Below, one piece after another: positions 47,194 to 56,122 of a stretch of 64,000 nt of DNA. The first letter of the stretch is position 1, and every line of letters begins with the position of its first letter. Under the pieces are notes generated by a model. It saw nothing but the letters and a program-made list of their open reading frames with translations. It was not told the DNA's origin and made no database searches. This DNA is from Bryobacterales bacterium (lineage in GTDB: Bacteria; Acidobacteriota; Terriglobia; Bryobacterales; Bryobacteraceae): contig JADLBD010000070.1 of NCBI GenBank assembly GCA_020847975.1, positions 1 to 64,000 of the forward strand, read 5' to 3'. Position numbers and translations under genes: made by a program.

Positions 47194-48693
47194 ATGTGGG
47201 CCAAACTCCGGAAGTATAAGCGCTGGATCCTGCCGGGAGTGCTCCTGCTGCAGGCGATTCTGCTGTTTTCCAGGCTGGATCTGCTGTCGCTGTGGGGTGA
47301 TGAGTTGTTCACGCTCGAGACGGTGACCAAGCCGCCGGCGCAGATGCTCGAAGTGTTGCGCGGGGACGTGCATCCGCCGCTGTACTACCTGCTGGTGCAC
47401 GGCTGGATTCAACTGCCGCTGCCATGGGACTTGCCGGAGCGCATCCGGGCGTTTTCCGCGCTGTGCGTGCTGGCGACGACGGTGATGCTGGACGTCTTCT
47501 GGCTGCGGAGGATCAAGACGTACAAGCGGATGCTGGTGCTGGCGCTGTGGACGGTTTCTCCGGCGGTGATCCTTTATGGGCGCATGGGGCGTTCGTATTC
47601 GATGCAGGCGGCGGCGGTGGTGCTGGCGCTGTACCTGATGTGGCGGCTGCGGCTGATGCCGGGATGGGGCGCAATGGGGGCGGCGGCGGCGGGAACGTTG
47701 CTGACGCTGTATACGCACTATCTTCCCGGGATCGCGATCGTGTCGGCCTGTACGGCGGTGCTGCTAGTGGAGGCGGTGCGGGACGGGAAGTGGCGCGGTT
47801 TCGGACTCTGGATGGGATCGCTCGTGATTGTTGGAGTAGGGTATGCGCCGTGGATTCTGACGCTCGGGAACTCGATAGCGAAGTGGGGCGAGGCTAGCGG
47901 AATCTCGGCGCGATACGCGGTGTCGCCGGATCCGTGGGTGAGCCAGTTCGTGAAGGCAGGGTACACATTTGTTGCGCTGGCGTTCGGCGAATGCCTGCCG
48001 GTTTGGGCGGCGCCGCTTTGCGTGCTGGTGGTTCCGTTGCTCATCGTGATGCTGGCGCGGCTTCCAAAGAAGGGGGACGCGTTCACATGGCTGCTGCTGC
48101 TCTCGGCGGCGGTGGGGTATGTTGGCGCGGCGCGGTGGGTGAGCTATCCATTTATCGCCGCGCGACTGCTCTGGGTGTTGCCGTTCTTCTGGCTATGGAT
48201 GGCGACCAACACGGATGTAGCGCGGTGGCGGCGGTGGGCGCTGTACCTGCTGTTGTTCGCCGATGATGCCTCGCTGCTGAGCTATTACCGGGTGGACAAT
48301 TTCCTGAACAAGGGGTACGCGTCGCCGCTTCGGGAGATGGCGGCTTCGGTGCATGGCGGGATGGTGATCGCCGATACCTACAACACGGACTTCCGGACGT
48401 TCGCCTGGTATGTGGGGAAAGCGGCGGAAGTGCGGTTCGCGGATGCGTCGGCAGCGGGGCGGATTCGGGAAGAGGCGCAGGCGCGGCAGACAGTGTGGGT
48501 GCTGCGGAACACGCACGACATCTCTCCCGGGAAACTGGTGACGCAATTGGAAGCCGCGGTGTGTGAGGGGAGGCGAGTGTCGCGTCATGAGTACCTGCCG
48601 TACGCGGACTGGCAAAAGGAGGTGATGCGGGCGATGGGGATTGCGGCGCCGCCGGCGTATTTTCTGGAGTTGACGGAGTGTAGCCGGAGGTGA
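47194..48693 (+). CDS. GT39-like membrane glycosyltransferase
   Basis: A 499-aa integral membrane protein with about eleven helices and the N-terminal features of the GT-C/PMT-ArnT group. These are the first-loop acidic motif in SLWGDELFT (Asp-Glu, about residues 33-34), an HPPLYYLLVHGW segment and VSPAVILYGRMGRSYSMQ. Such enzymes transfer a sugar from a polyprenyl-phosphate donor to a protein or lipid outside the membrane. The donor and acceptor are unknown. The ATG is 1 bp after the remnant's stop and no ribosome site is visible (the preceding bases are pyrimidine-rich), so translation probably depends on coupling from the upstream frame. Confidence 0.85.
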   Translation: MWAKLRKYKRWILPGVLLLQAILLFSRLDLLSLWGDELFTLETVTKPPAQMLEVLRGDVHPPLYYLLVHGWIQLPLPWDLPERIRAFSALCVLATTVMLDVFWLRRIKTYKRMLVLALWTVSPAVILYGRMGRSYSMQAAAVVLALYLMWRLRLMPGWGAMGAAAAGTLLTLYTHYLPGIAIVSACTAVLLVEAVRDGKWRGFGLWMGSLVIVGVGYAPWILTLGNSIAKWGEASGISARYAVSPDPWVSQFVKAGYTFVALAFGECLPVWAAPLCVLVVPLLIVMLARLPKKGDAFTWLLLLSAAVGYVGAARWVSYPFIAARLLWVLPFFWLWMATNTDVARWRRWALYLLLFADDASLLSYYRVDNFLNKGYASPLREMAASVHGGMVIADTYNTDFRTFAWYVGKAAEVRFADASAAGRIREEAQARQTVWVLRNTHDISPGKLVTQLEAAVCEGRRVSRHEYLPYADWQKEVMRAMGIAAPPAYFLELTECSRR

Positions 48694-48726
48694 GCGCGTG
48701 GCGGGGGAGAGATCATCCCCTGTCAC

Positions 48727-48837
48727 GCGCGCGCAGGAAACTACCAAGGCAAGCGCCGCGCCTATCAGGATGGCTGTCGCAGGCTCGGGAACCTCCGGGG
48801 AGAGTTCCACGTTATCCCGATAGCCTTGCCATAGTGG
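48727..48837 (-). pseudogene. Orphan PEP-CTERM tail fragment
   Basis: On the minus strand, a 37-codon stretch reads YRDNVELSPEVPEPAT, then a hydrophobic helix (AILIGAALALVVS) and C-A-R. This is a complete PEP-CTERM sorting signal: VPEP motif, helix, basic end. A stop lies just upstream in frame (48838-48840), so no body is attached. Downstream the frame runs on past the Arg, but removing one GC unit from the GCGCGCGC run at about 48729 would give a prompt stop. It is most simply the tail of a lost exosortase-substrate gene. Confidence 0.55.
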
Positions 48838-48920
48838 TCATTGTCATATTCCTCTGTGTTTTGTAACTGAGTTGTTTGCGATTGGCGCGGCAACGAACCA
48901 CGGCCGCGGTTGTTTTCGCT

Positions 48921-51900
48921 TCAGAACTGAATGCGGATATCGATCTCCATGCACGGCTGTCCGGTCGCGAAATTGGATGTGTCTCCCCGCGTGCCAGTCA
49001 TGGTTCCGAACGTGTATGGACTGTTGGCGTTGTACACCGAATTCGGCTGGTTGAACGAAGGCTGCTTCAGCGGCAGGTTCATCATGTCCAGCCGGCTGAT
49101 AACCCGTACGCGCTCGCGAATCGACCAACTCTTGCTGACCGACACCTGCATCCAATTCGCCCCCGGCCCTTCGAACATATTCCGCCCCAATGTGCCTGTG
49201 GTGAACGCCGAAGGATAGCCGAACGCGCTGAATTTCAAATAGGGCAGTTGGGCCCGATTGTCCGACACTGGGAACCTGTTCGGCCCGATGGTCCAGTCCT
49301 GTACTACCGCCAGCTCCATCGGCACGAGCGCGTTTGGCCGGTACGAGCCTTGCGGAAGGTAATTGTACGGGCTCCCGGAGTAAGTAACCGTAGTCGGCAG
49401 ACCCGTCTCGAACTGCTGGTTCCAGGTTGCCTCCCAGCCGCCTACAATTCCGTTCACGATGCCGCCCCTGTTCAGCAGCCGGCGTCCTCGCCCAATGGGG
49501 AATTCATACGTCAGGATGCTCGTAAAATGGTGGCGGATGTCATAACCCGCCCGGGCTTTCTCCAATTTGCGGTTGTAATAGGTGACGCCGCCGGCTCCGC
49601 CGTCAGCGTCGCTTTCGTCTATCGTTTTGGCCCAGGTGTAGAAGGACGTCCAAGTCAGGCCGTGAGAATAACGCTTCTCCACTCTCATCGTCCCCGCATG
49701 GTGTGTGTTGTGGCCGAAGTTGGAGTACAGGTTGATGTTCCCGAACTGCGGGTACGGTTTGTAGTTCTGCTGGTTCTGGAAAATCTGCGTCAGGACAGTA
49801 GGATTCGTCGAGATGTTCAACGGAATGACATTAATGTTCCAACTGTTCAGCAGTTTCACTCCGGCCGTTCCCTGGTAGTTCAGTTCCAACAGCCAGGTGG
49901 GCGACAACTGGCGCTGGAGGCCGGCGGACCAGTTCATCACATATGGCGTGCGCATGTTCGGGTCATACCAGGACACATTTCGCGCGCTGTAATTCGTACC
50001 CACATACGGCACACTGCCGTTAGAACTCACCGGGTAGTTGACTGCCGGCGTGTTCGACAGCACGAATGCGTGCCGCGGATCTCCGGGTGGAGACTGCACG
50101 TTCACTGTAGCCTGGTACTCCTCGAAGTTTTGTCCGACGTCGGTAGCCCCCAAATCCGGGTTCATGATCCCGAATGACGAACGGAACACCCACGTCGGGC
50201 GGAAATTCCAGGCCAGGCCGAGACGAGGCTGGAAGTTGTTCAAGTCCTTGCGGGCCAACTGGCCTTTGGGATGCATGAGTGCTCCCGGTCTTCCTGTCAG
50301 TGCATCGGTTGCCGCCGGGTCGAATTGAGACTGCTGTCCGTACTTGGTAGAGAATGGCGACTCATAATTCCAGCGCAGCCCGAGGCTCAGCGACAGTCCG
50401 CGCTTCACCTTCCAGTCGTCCTGGAGGTAGAAGGCATGTTGCCACCATCGAGGCAGCCACGAGCCGAAATTCTGCGAGAATTGCGCACTCCCCACCGTGC
50501 CCAGCAGAAAGGAAGCAAACGTGTTGCCGGTGTTGGCTGTAAACGGCGCTTCCGTGCCCGAAAAGGTATAACTCCCGCCGGGCAGCGCCATCGGCACGGC
50601 GTTGTAGCGCGTTCGCATCAACTCGTACCCCATCTTCAGAGTGTGCGTTGCGATGATTTGCGTAAAGTTGTCCTGGAACGTGAAATCTTCCCCCACCTGC
50701 GCTTCTTTCGTCAGGGAAGTGATCCGATACGGGGGAAGATTGAACAACGGGAACGTCTCATCGGAAACGTTGGCCATGCCCAGTTTCTTCCCCCAACCCT
50801 GTCCGTAGCTCAGACTGTTGAGAGTGTAATGCCGCCGGGAGTAGCCCAGCCGGATCTCATTGAATCTGCCCGCTCCGAGGAGCAGCGTGTCATTGAATGC
50901 GATGTTGATGAGGTCGATCGGGATTGTCTGGGAGTTGTAGTCCAACAACTCCCACGCGAATTCGGGGTACTTCTGCGCCCGGTCGGCCCGGTGGCGAGCG
51001 TGCGAATACCTGCCGAAGATCTTATGATTCGGTGAGAACTGGTGGTCGATCTTCTCATCCCATCGGATGCGTTTGATCGTCTTCGGGCCGTCCGCGGCGA
51101 GGTTGTTCACCGGACCCGTCCTGGTCATCGTTCCGGGAACATTCGGCTTTACAAACGGATTGTTCGACAGGAAATTTTTGGCCACCGGGTCGAACCGGCT
51201 GGGCGCAATCTGGTTATTCGGAATGGGATCCCGCACCCATTTGCCCGTTGCGTCCTGACGCGTCGTGAAAGGATCGTAGAGGGGGAGGCCCATTCCGCCG
51301 AATGAGAAGTCGCCGTTGAGCATTTCCGCGCTCGGCACCGTATACCGAAGTCCCGTCTCGCCGGCGTGCTCCAGATGGATCGCATAGGCCGACAGCCAGA
51401 ACGTCTTGTTTCTTCCGTCGTACAGTTTGGGAAGCACCACCGGCCCGCTCGCGGTGGCGTCGATGAATTGGAGCCTTACAGGACTGATGTTTGGCGCCTG
51501 CTGGAGGTAGTACCGGTGGATGAACTTCCCGTCCATGATCCGATCTTCGAAGGAGCCGTGCAGTTCGTTAGTTCCGGACTTGAACACGAGCGACAGCGAC
51601 CCTCCAGCCGAGTGCCCTATTTCCGCGGACATACCCGTTGTAGTGACCTTCGCCTCCTCGACGGCGTCAAGGACGCTGTGAATGGAGTCGTTGACTCCGA
51701 AAGCGGAGCCAGTCCCAGGCTGTTTTCCGCTTACTCCGTCCAGCGTATACCCGATCGACCGCTGGCGCTGCCCCATCACGTGATAGCCGGCGCTGCCTGA
51801 GGCCTCCGGAAAGTAGAGCAGCAGCTTGTTGGCCCGCTTCTGCGCTACCGGGAGCGCCAGTATGGTCTGGCTTCCGATGATGGAGCCAGCCGTCGCGTTC

Positions 51901-52346
51901 TCGGTTGCCAGCAGAGGAGCCGCAGCCGTCACAACCACCTGCTCGGAGGTTGCGCCAACTTCCAGCACGATGTCTACACGGGGCGTCTCGGCTGTCCGCA
52001 GCACGATGCCTTCTTGTACGAAACGCTTGAATCCCGCCGCGTCCACCGTGATGCGGTAGGAACCCGGACGCAGGTATGGAACGTAGTAGTCACCCTCCCC
52101 GTTAGACTTGACCTCCGTCCGGAAGGCCATATCTACGTTGACCACCACGACCAGCGCGTCCGGGACTCTCGCGCCAGTGCTGTCGGTGATCGTGCCGACC
52201 AGGGTCGCCGCCCCGGTCTGCTGCGCGTTCACACTCCTGAAGGGAATCGCGAACAAAAGCAGCGCGGCCAGGAACGTCAGGTAACGCGGGCTCTCGTGTG
52301 TATTGCCGCTCGTGTAGGCAGGAAATGGTTCAGACTGGGATGGCAT
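48921..52346 (-). CDS. Oar-like TonB-dependent outer-membrane receptor
   Basis: A 1141-aa receptor. The start at ATG 52346 is preferred over 52361 because GGAGG lies 8 bp before it. A long N-terminus holds the signal (FLAALLLFAIPFRSVNAQQ), followed by the CarboxypepD_reg-like domain (LVGTITDSTGARVPDALVV). The plug region includes QTILALPVAQKRANKLLLYF and YTLDGVSGKQPG. The barrel ends MEIDIRIQF with the terminal Phe. It is divergent from another Oar-like receptor, with about 320 bp between them. Their plug and barrel sequences differ clearly, so they are not a recent tandem duplicate. The ligand is unknown. Confidence 0.87.
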   Translation of the reverse strand: MPSQSEPFPAYTSGNTHESPRYLTFLAALLLFAIPFRSVNAQQTGAATLVGTITDSTGARVPDALVVVVNVDMAFRTEVKSNGEGDYYVPYLRPGSYRITVDAAGFKRFVQEGIVLRTAETPRVDIVLEVGATSEQVVVTAAAPLLATENATAGSIIGSQTILALPVAQKRANKLLLYFPEASGSAGYHVMGQRQRSIGYTLDGVSGKQPGTGSAFGVNDSIHSVLDAVEEAKVTTTGMSAEIGHSAGGSLSLVFKSGTNELHGSFEDRIMDGKFIHRYYLQQAPNISPVRLQFIDATASGPVVLPKLYDGRNKTFWLSAYAIHLEHAGETGLRYTVPSAEMLNGDFSFGGMGLPLYDPFTTRQDATGKWVRDPIPNNQIAPSRFDPVAKNFLSNNPFVKPNVPGTMTRTGPVNNLAADGPKTIKRIRWDEKIDHQFSPNHKIFGRYSHARHRADRAQKYPEFAWELLDYNSQTIPIDLINIAFNDTLLLGAGRFNEIRLGYSRRHYTLNSLSYGQGWGKKLGMANVSDETFPLFNLPPYRITSLTKEAQVGEDFTFQDNFTQIIATHTLKMGYELMRTRYNAVPMALPGGSYTFSGTEAPFTANTGNTFASFLLGTVGSAQFSQNFGSWLPRWWQHAFYLQDDWKVKRGLSLSLGLRWNYESPFSTKYGQQSQFDPAATDALTGRPGALMHPKGQLARKDLNNFQPRLGLAWNFRPTWVFRSSFGIMNPDLGATDVGQNFEEYQATVNVQSPPGDPRHAFVLSNTPAVNYPVSSNGSVPYVGTNYSARNVSWYDPNMRTPYVMNWSAGLQRQLSPTWLLELNYQGTAGVKLLNSWNINVIPLNISTNPTVLTQIFQNQQNYKPYPQFGNINLYSNFGHNTHHAGTMRVEKRYSHGLTWTSFYTWAKTIDESDADGGAGGVTYYNRKLEKARAGYDIRHHFTSILTYEFPIGRGRRLLNRGGIVNGIVGGWEATWNQQFETGLPTTVTYSGSPYNYLPQGSYRPNALVPMELAVVQDWTIGPNRFPVSDNRAQLPYLKFSAFGYPSAFTTGTLGRNMFEGPGANWMQVSVSKSWSIRERVRVISRLDMMNLPLKQPSFNQPNSVYNANSPYTFGTMTGTRGDTSNFATGQPCMEIDIRIQF

Positions 52347-52664
52347 GCTTTGCGCCTCCATTGCCTAGGGGCATATGCCCTCGGGTAAGGGCATGCGCTC
52401 GCTGTTTACCGTTGCGGACGCTATGTCCCGTTCCAGGATCGCGCCCGCTGAATTCAGCAACAAGGTACTTTGGCCAACTCTCGGGTCGGGAGGGAGCATA
52501 TCATCGAACCGGGAAGGGGACAAGACCTGTTGATCCGAAATTTGATCCGAAATTGTGTCAATCCGGAATGCTGATCGGCAGTCTGAAGAGAGGCAGTCCC
52601 GGTCAGCACGGGATTCAGAATGCGGATATAATCACCGCAATATCGATAGCGAAGGAGTCCACGT
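52347..52664 (+). other. Divergent regulatory region between two receptor genes
   Basis: No convincing gene is present in this 318-bp gap. It holds the ribosome site for the minus-strand receptor (52353-52357) and a perfect TATAAT for the plus-strand receptor (52627-52632). A small direct repeat (GATCCGAAATTTGATCCGAAAT, two copies of GATCCGAAAT) lies near 52534-52555. I found no matching -35 box and no clear promoter for the minus-strand receptor. Confidence 0.5.
52627..52632 (+). promoter_or_regulatory. -10 box for the plus-strand receptor
   Basis: TATAAT is perfect. The expected -35 region (about 52604-52609, CAGCAC) is poor. Transcription would start near 52639, 26 nt before the ATG at 52665. 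The ribosome site GAAGGAG is at 52651-52657. Confidence 0.45.
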
Positions 52665-55600
52665 ATGCGTGCGCTCGCACTGTTGTTCCTCTCCGCCTCC
52701 AGCGTCCTGGCGCAGACCGCCTCCACTCAAATCCTCGGCCTGGTCACCGATTCCACGGGTGCGGTCATCCCTGGCGCGACTGTCACCGCAAAGCGAATGG
52801 AGACCGGCGACGTGCGGACCACCGCTTCGAACGAGACGGGAAACTACATCTTCCCCCTTGTCGATTCCGGGACGTATGAGGTGAGTTGCGCTGCAACCGG
52901 TTTCAAGTCTGAGGTGCGCCGCGGCGTACCCCTCGAGTTGAACCAGAAAGCGCGCATCGACTTTCAGATGCAGGTGGGTCAGGCCGCGGAAACCATCGAA
53001 GTGACTTCGGCCATACCGCTGCTGAAGACGGAAGACGCCACACTCGGCTCGGTGGTGGATCAGAAGCGCATCATCGAATTGCCGCTGAACGGCCGCAACT
53101 TCGCCCAGGCGGCGACTCTCATGCCCGGCGTGGTCTATGGCTCGGCGCGCATGGGCGTGGACGGGAACCAGACCATCGGGACGCGCGCCATGCCCGGTCA
53201 GATTGTCGGGATTTCCGCCAATGGCCAGCGCGACGCGAACCAGAACATCACGCTGGACGGAGTCTCCGCCACGGACGGGTTCAAATCCGCCATGCTGTTT
53301 GTTCCGTCGCTCGAGGCAATTCAGGAGTTCAAGATCCAAAGCGCCGTGTACTCGGCCGAGTACGGAATGAACTCCGGGGCTCAAGCCAACGTTTCTATTC
53401 GAAGCGGCACGAACCAGTTCCATGGAACCGCCTTCGAGTTTCTTCGCAATGACGCGCTGGATGCCCGCGGGTTCTTCCTGGCCCCGAGCCAGCCGAAGAA
53501 CAAGCTGCGCCGGAATCAGTTCGGTGGCGTGTTTTCCGGACCAGTCAGGAAGGACAAGACATTCTTCCTGGTGAATTACGAAGGCCGCCGCGAGGTGCGC
53601 GCCACTCCTGCCCGCATGACTGTTCCCACGGTCGCGATGCGCAACGGAGACTTTTCCGAGATCATACAACCGGGGAACCGGTGGTATCCGCGCGATGCCA
53701 ATCCCGCCGCTACACGGGCCATCCGCCTCCCTGGGGACTCGACGCCGTTTCCCGGGAATATCATCCCCCGGAGCCTCCTGAACCCTGTCTCCTTGAATAT
53801 CCTGACGTCGAAGACCGGGAGCCCGCTCCCGGAAGGCGGATTCATGCCTCTTCCCAACTTCGACGCGCAGGCAGCGGCCGCCAACTCTGTCATCAACTAT
53901 GTAGGAACGGCCGACCAGGTGCTCAACTCAGACCAGGTGCTGGGCCGTGTGGATCATCGCTTCAATGACAACCACCGCCTGTTTGCCCGCTACGTCATCG
54001 TTCCCTCCACGTGGATCAACGACCCTCTGATGCGGCCGATGGGGTTCACATCGGAATTCCGCGCGCAGAACATCGGGGTTGGCTATTCCTGGATGATCAG
54101 TCCTGTCATGCTGAATGATCTGCGAGTAGGGTACAACCGCATCCGCGCCGACCAGGTTGCTTTGCAGACGGGCACGAACTTCACCCACCGCGATCTGGGG
54201 CTCGACATGCGCGTCACGGGCGATGGGAATCGCACACTTACCCCCCGGGAGGAAGGACTGCCGAATATCAGCATCACCAGTTTCGCCTCCACCGGTTCCG
54301 GCAATGTCACCTTCAACACGAACGAAACATCGGAAGTGGCGGACTCGCTGGCCATCAACCATGGGCGGCATAACTTCAAGTTCGGCGGACAGTGGCGCAA
54401 CAGCCCGGTTGTGAACGCGGCCTCCAATCTGCCGCGAGGACAGCTCACGTTTACAGGGAATATTGTAGGCATCCCTGATGCGATGGCGGCATTCATGCTT
54501 GGCATTCCACTGAACGCCAATTCCGCGGAAGGCGTACCGAACAACGACATTCATCAGCAGAAGTTCGGGTTGTACTGGCTTGACGACTACAAGGCAACCT
54601 CGCGGCTGACCATCAACTACGGCGTTCGCTGGGATTGGTTCGGCGCCGTTACGGATGTGGGGGGACGCATCCGCAATCTATCCTTCGCGGATAGCGACAT
54701 GCAGACCATCAACGGGGTGCGCTATCCCATGCTTGTTCCCAATCCCCTCGTGCCGCAGGCTCTTTACGACATCAATTGGAAGCAGATCATGCCGCGGTTA
54801 GGCATCGTCTATCGCGTGCACGACCGGACGGTGCTCCGCCTGGGCTCGGGATTGTTCTACTCCCCACAGCAGACGAACAACTTCAACATCCTGGGGTTGA
54901 ATCCGCCGCTTTCGGGATCCACTGTCTTCCAGAACGACACCAACAAGCCGACTGCTACGATTCAGAATCCCTTTGCCGGTTCGCCGGTCGGGGGCGGCCC
55001 GGCGGCGATTGTGATGCTCGGCTATCTGAAAGCCGATCACGGCAACCGGTCGATGTATCTCAACAACAAGATCTGGCAATGGACGATGGAGATCGAGCGC
55101 AGTTTCGGACAGAACTTCGTCACGGGCATTGCTTATGCCGGCAGCGCAGGCTCGAACATCGACATGCCGGTGATGAACTTCAACAATCCGGATCCGGCCC
55201 CCGGCAACGTACAGGCCCGGCGGCCAATCCAGTATTACGTGGATTCCCGCAACCCATCCACGCTCCTGCCTCTGGGTACGGTCCGGAAGCTCGAATCGTG
55301 GACCAGTTCGAACTACCACGCGCTGCAAGCGCGCGCGGAGAAGCGATACTCTCACGGGCTGACGTTTAACGCCTCCTTCAACTTCCAGAAGGCGATGTCC
55401 ATAGGCTACGGTGTGAATGAAGGCGGGCCGTTCGGCAACTCCTATACACAGGATCCGCGCGACCGCCTCGCCGACTACGGCCGTTCTCAAATCGACCAGC
55501 GGTTCCGCTTCGTCTTCTCGCATGTCTGGGAGATCCCCTGGATGCGCGAGGCGAAGGGTCCGGCGGGGTGGGTTCTCGGCGGCTGGGCCGTCAACGGAAT

Positions 55601-56066
55601 TATCCAGCTCACGTCGGGCTTGCCGGTGACGGTCTCCCAGACAGGCGATTCGCAGAACACCGGAGCATCGTCTTTTCAGCGGCCGCACATCGCCGCGGGC
55701 CAGAAAGTGGATCGCGCTTTCGACGGGCGATCCATTGACCAGTGGTTCAACACTTCGGCGTTTGTGCGGTCGAAATGCGACGGCTGCGCCGGAGAGGGCA
55801 TTTATCTGGGTCCGAAGGGTTACGGCAACGCCGGAGTGTCGCTTTTCGATGCGCCTGCCAACAAGACGTGGGACTTCGCTCTGTTCAAGGAATTCAAGCC
55901 GCGGGAAGGGCATCGCATCCAGATTCGCTGGGAGTCGTTCAACTTTCTCAATACGCCGCAATTCAGCGCGCCGTCGCGTTCTCTAGGCTCGGCGGATTTC
56001 GGACGCATCACCTCCACCATCATCAACAACAGGGAGATGCAGTTCGGTCTGAAGTACCTCTTCTGA
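52665..56066 (+). CDS. Oar-like TonB-dependent outer-membrane receptor
   Basis: A 1133-aa outer-membrane receptor with signal peptide (MRALALLFLSASSVLAQ). It has a CarboxypepD_reg-like domain (LGLVTDSTGAVIPGATV) and plug (KRIIELPLNGRNFAQAATLM, NITLDGVSATDGF). A long barrel ends MQFGLKYLF. ATG 52665 has GAAGGAG 7 bp upstream. It may be followed on the same transcript by a TolB-like propeller protein, an amidohydrolase and a PQQ dehydrogenase, which would form an uptake-and-oxidation unit. That grouping is inferred from order and orientation only, because the gaps of 56 and 60 bp leave room for other promoters. Confidence 0.88.
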   Translation: MRALALLFLSASSVLAQTASTQILGLVTDSTGAVIPGATVTAKRMETGDVRTTASNETGNYIFPLVDSGTYEVSCAATGFKSEVRRGVPLELNQKARIDFQMQVGQAAETIEVTSAIPLLKTEDATLGSVVDQKRIIELPLNGRNFAQAATLMPGVVYGSARMGVDGNQTIGTRAMPGQIVGISANGQRDANQNITLDGVSATDGFKSAMLFVPSLEAIQEFKIQSAVYSAEYGMNSGAQANVSIRSGTNQFHGTAFEFLRNDALDARGFFLAPSQPKNKLRRNQFGGVFSGPVRKDKTFFLVNYEGRREVRATPARMTVPTVAMRNGDFSEIIQPGNRWYPRDANPAATRAIRLPGDSTPFPGNIIPRSLLNPVSLNILTSKTGSPLPEGGFMPLPNFDAQAAAANSVINYVGTADQVLNSDQVLGRVDHRFNDNHRLFARYVIVPSTWINDPLMRPMGFTSEFRAQNIGVGYSWMISPVMLNDLRVGYNRIRADQVALQTGTNFTHRDLGLDMRVTGDGNRTLTPREEGLPNISITSFASTGSGNVTFNTNETSEVADSLAINHGRHNFKFGGQWRNSPVVNAASNLPRGQLTFTGNIVGIPDAMAAFMLGIPLNANSAEGVPNNDIHQQKFGLYWLDDYKATSRLTINYGVRWDWFGAVTDVGGRIRNLSFADSDMQTINGVRYPMLVPNPLVPQALYDINWKQIMPRLGIVYRVHDRTVLRLGSGLFYSPQQTNNFNILGLNPPLSGSTVFQNDTNKPTATIQNPFAGSPVGGGPAAIVMLGYLKADHGNRSMYLNNKIWQWTMEIERSFGQNFVTGIAYAGSAGSNIDMPVMNFNNPDPAPGNVQARRPIQYYVDSRNPSTLLPLGTVRKLESWTSSNYHALQARAEKRYSHGLTFNASFNFQKAMSIGYGVNEGGPFGNSYTQDPRDRLADYGRSQIDQRFRFVFSHVWEIPWMREAKGPAGWVLGGWAVNGIIQLTSGLPVTVSQTGDSQNTGASSFQRPHIAAGQKVDRAFDGRSIDQWFNTSAFVRSKCDGCAGEGIYLGPKGYGNAGVSLFDAPANKTWDFALFKEFKPREGHRIQIRWESFNFLNTPQFSAPSRSLGSADFGRITSTIINNREMQFGLKYLF

Positions 56067-56122
56067 GCGCTGACTGTGGGGGCGGCGTTCTGCAACAATA
56101 TGGAGGACTCGAGCCAAAGTCC

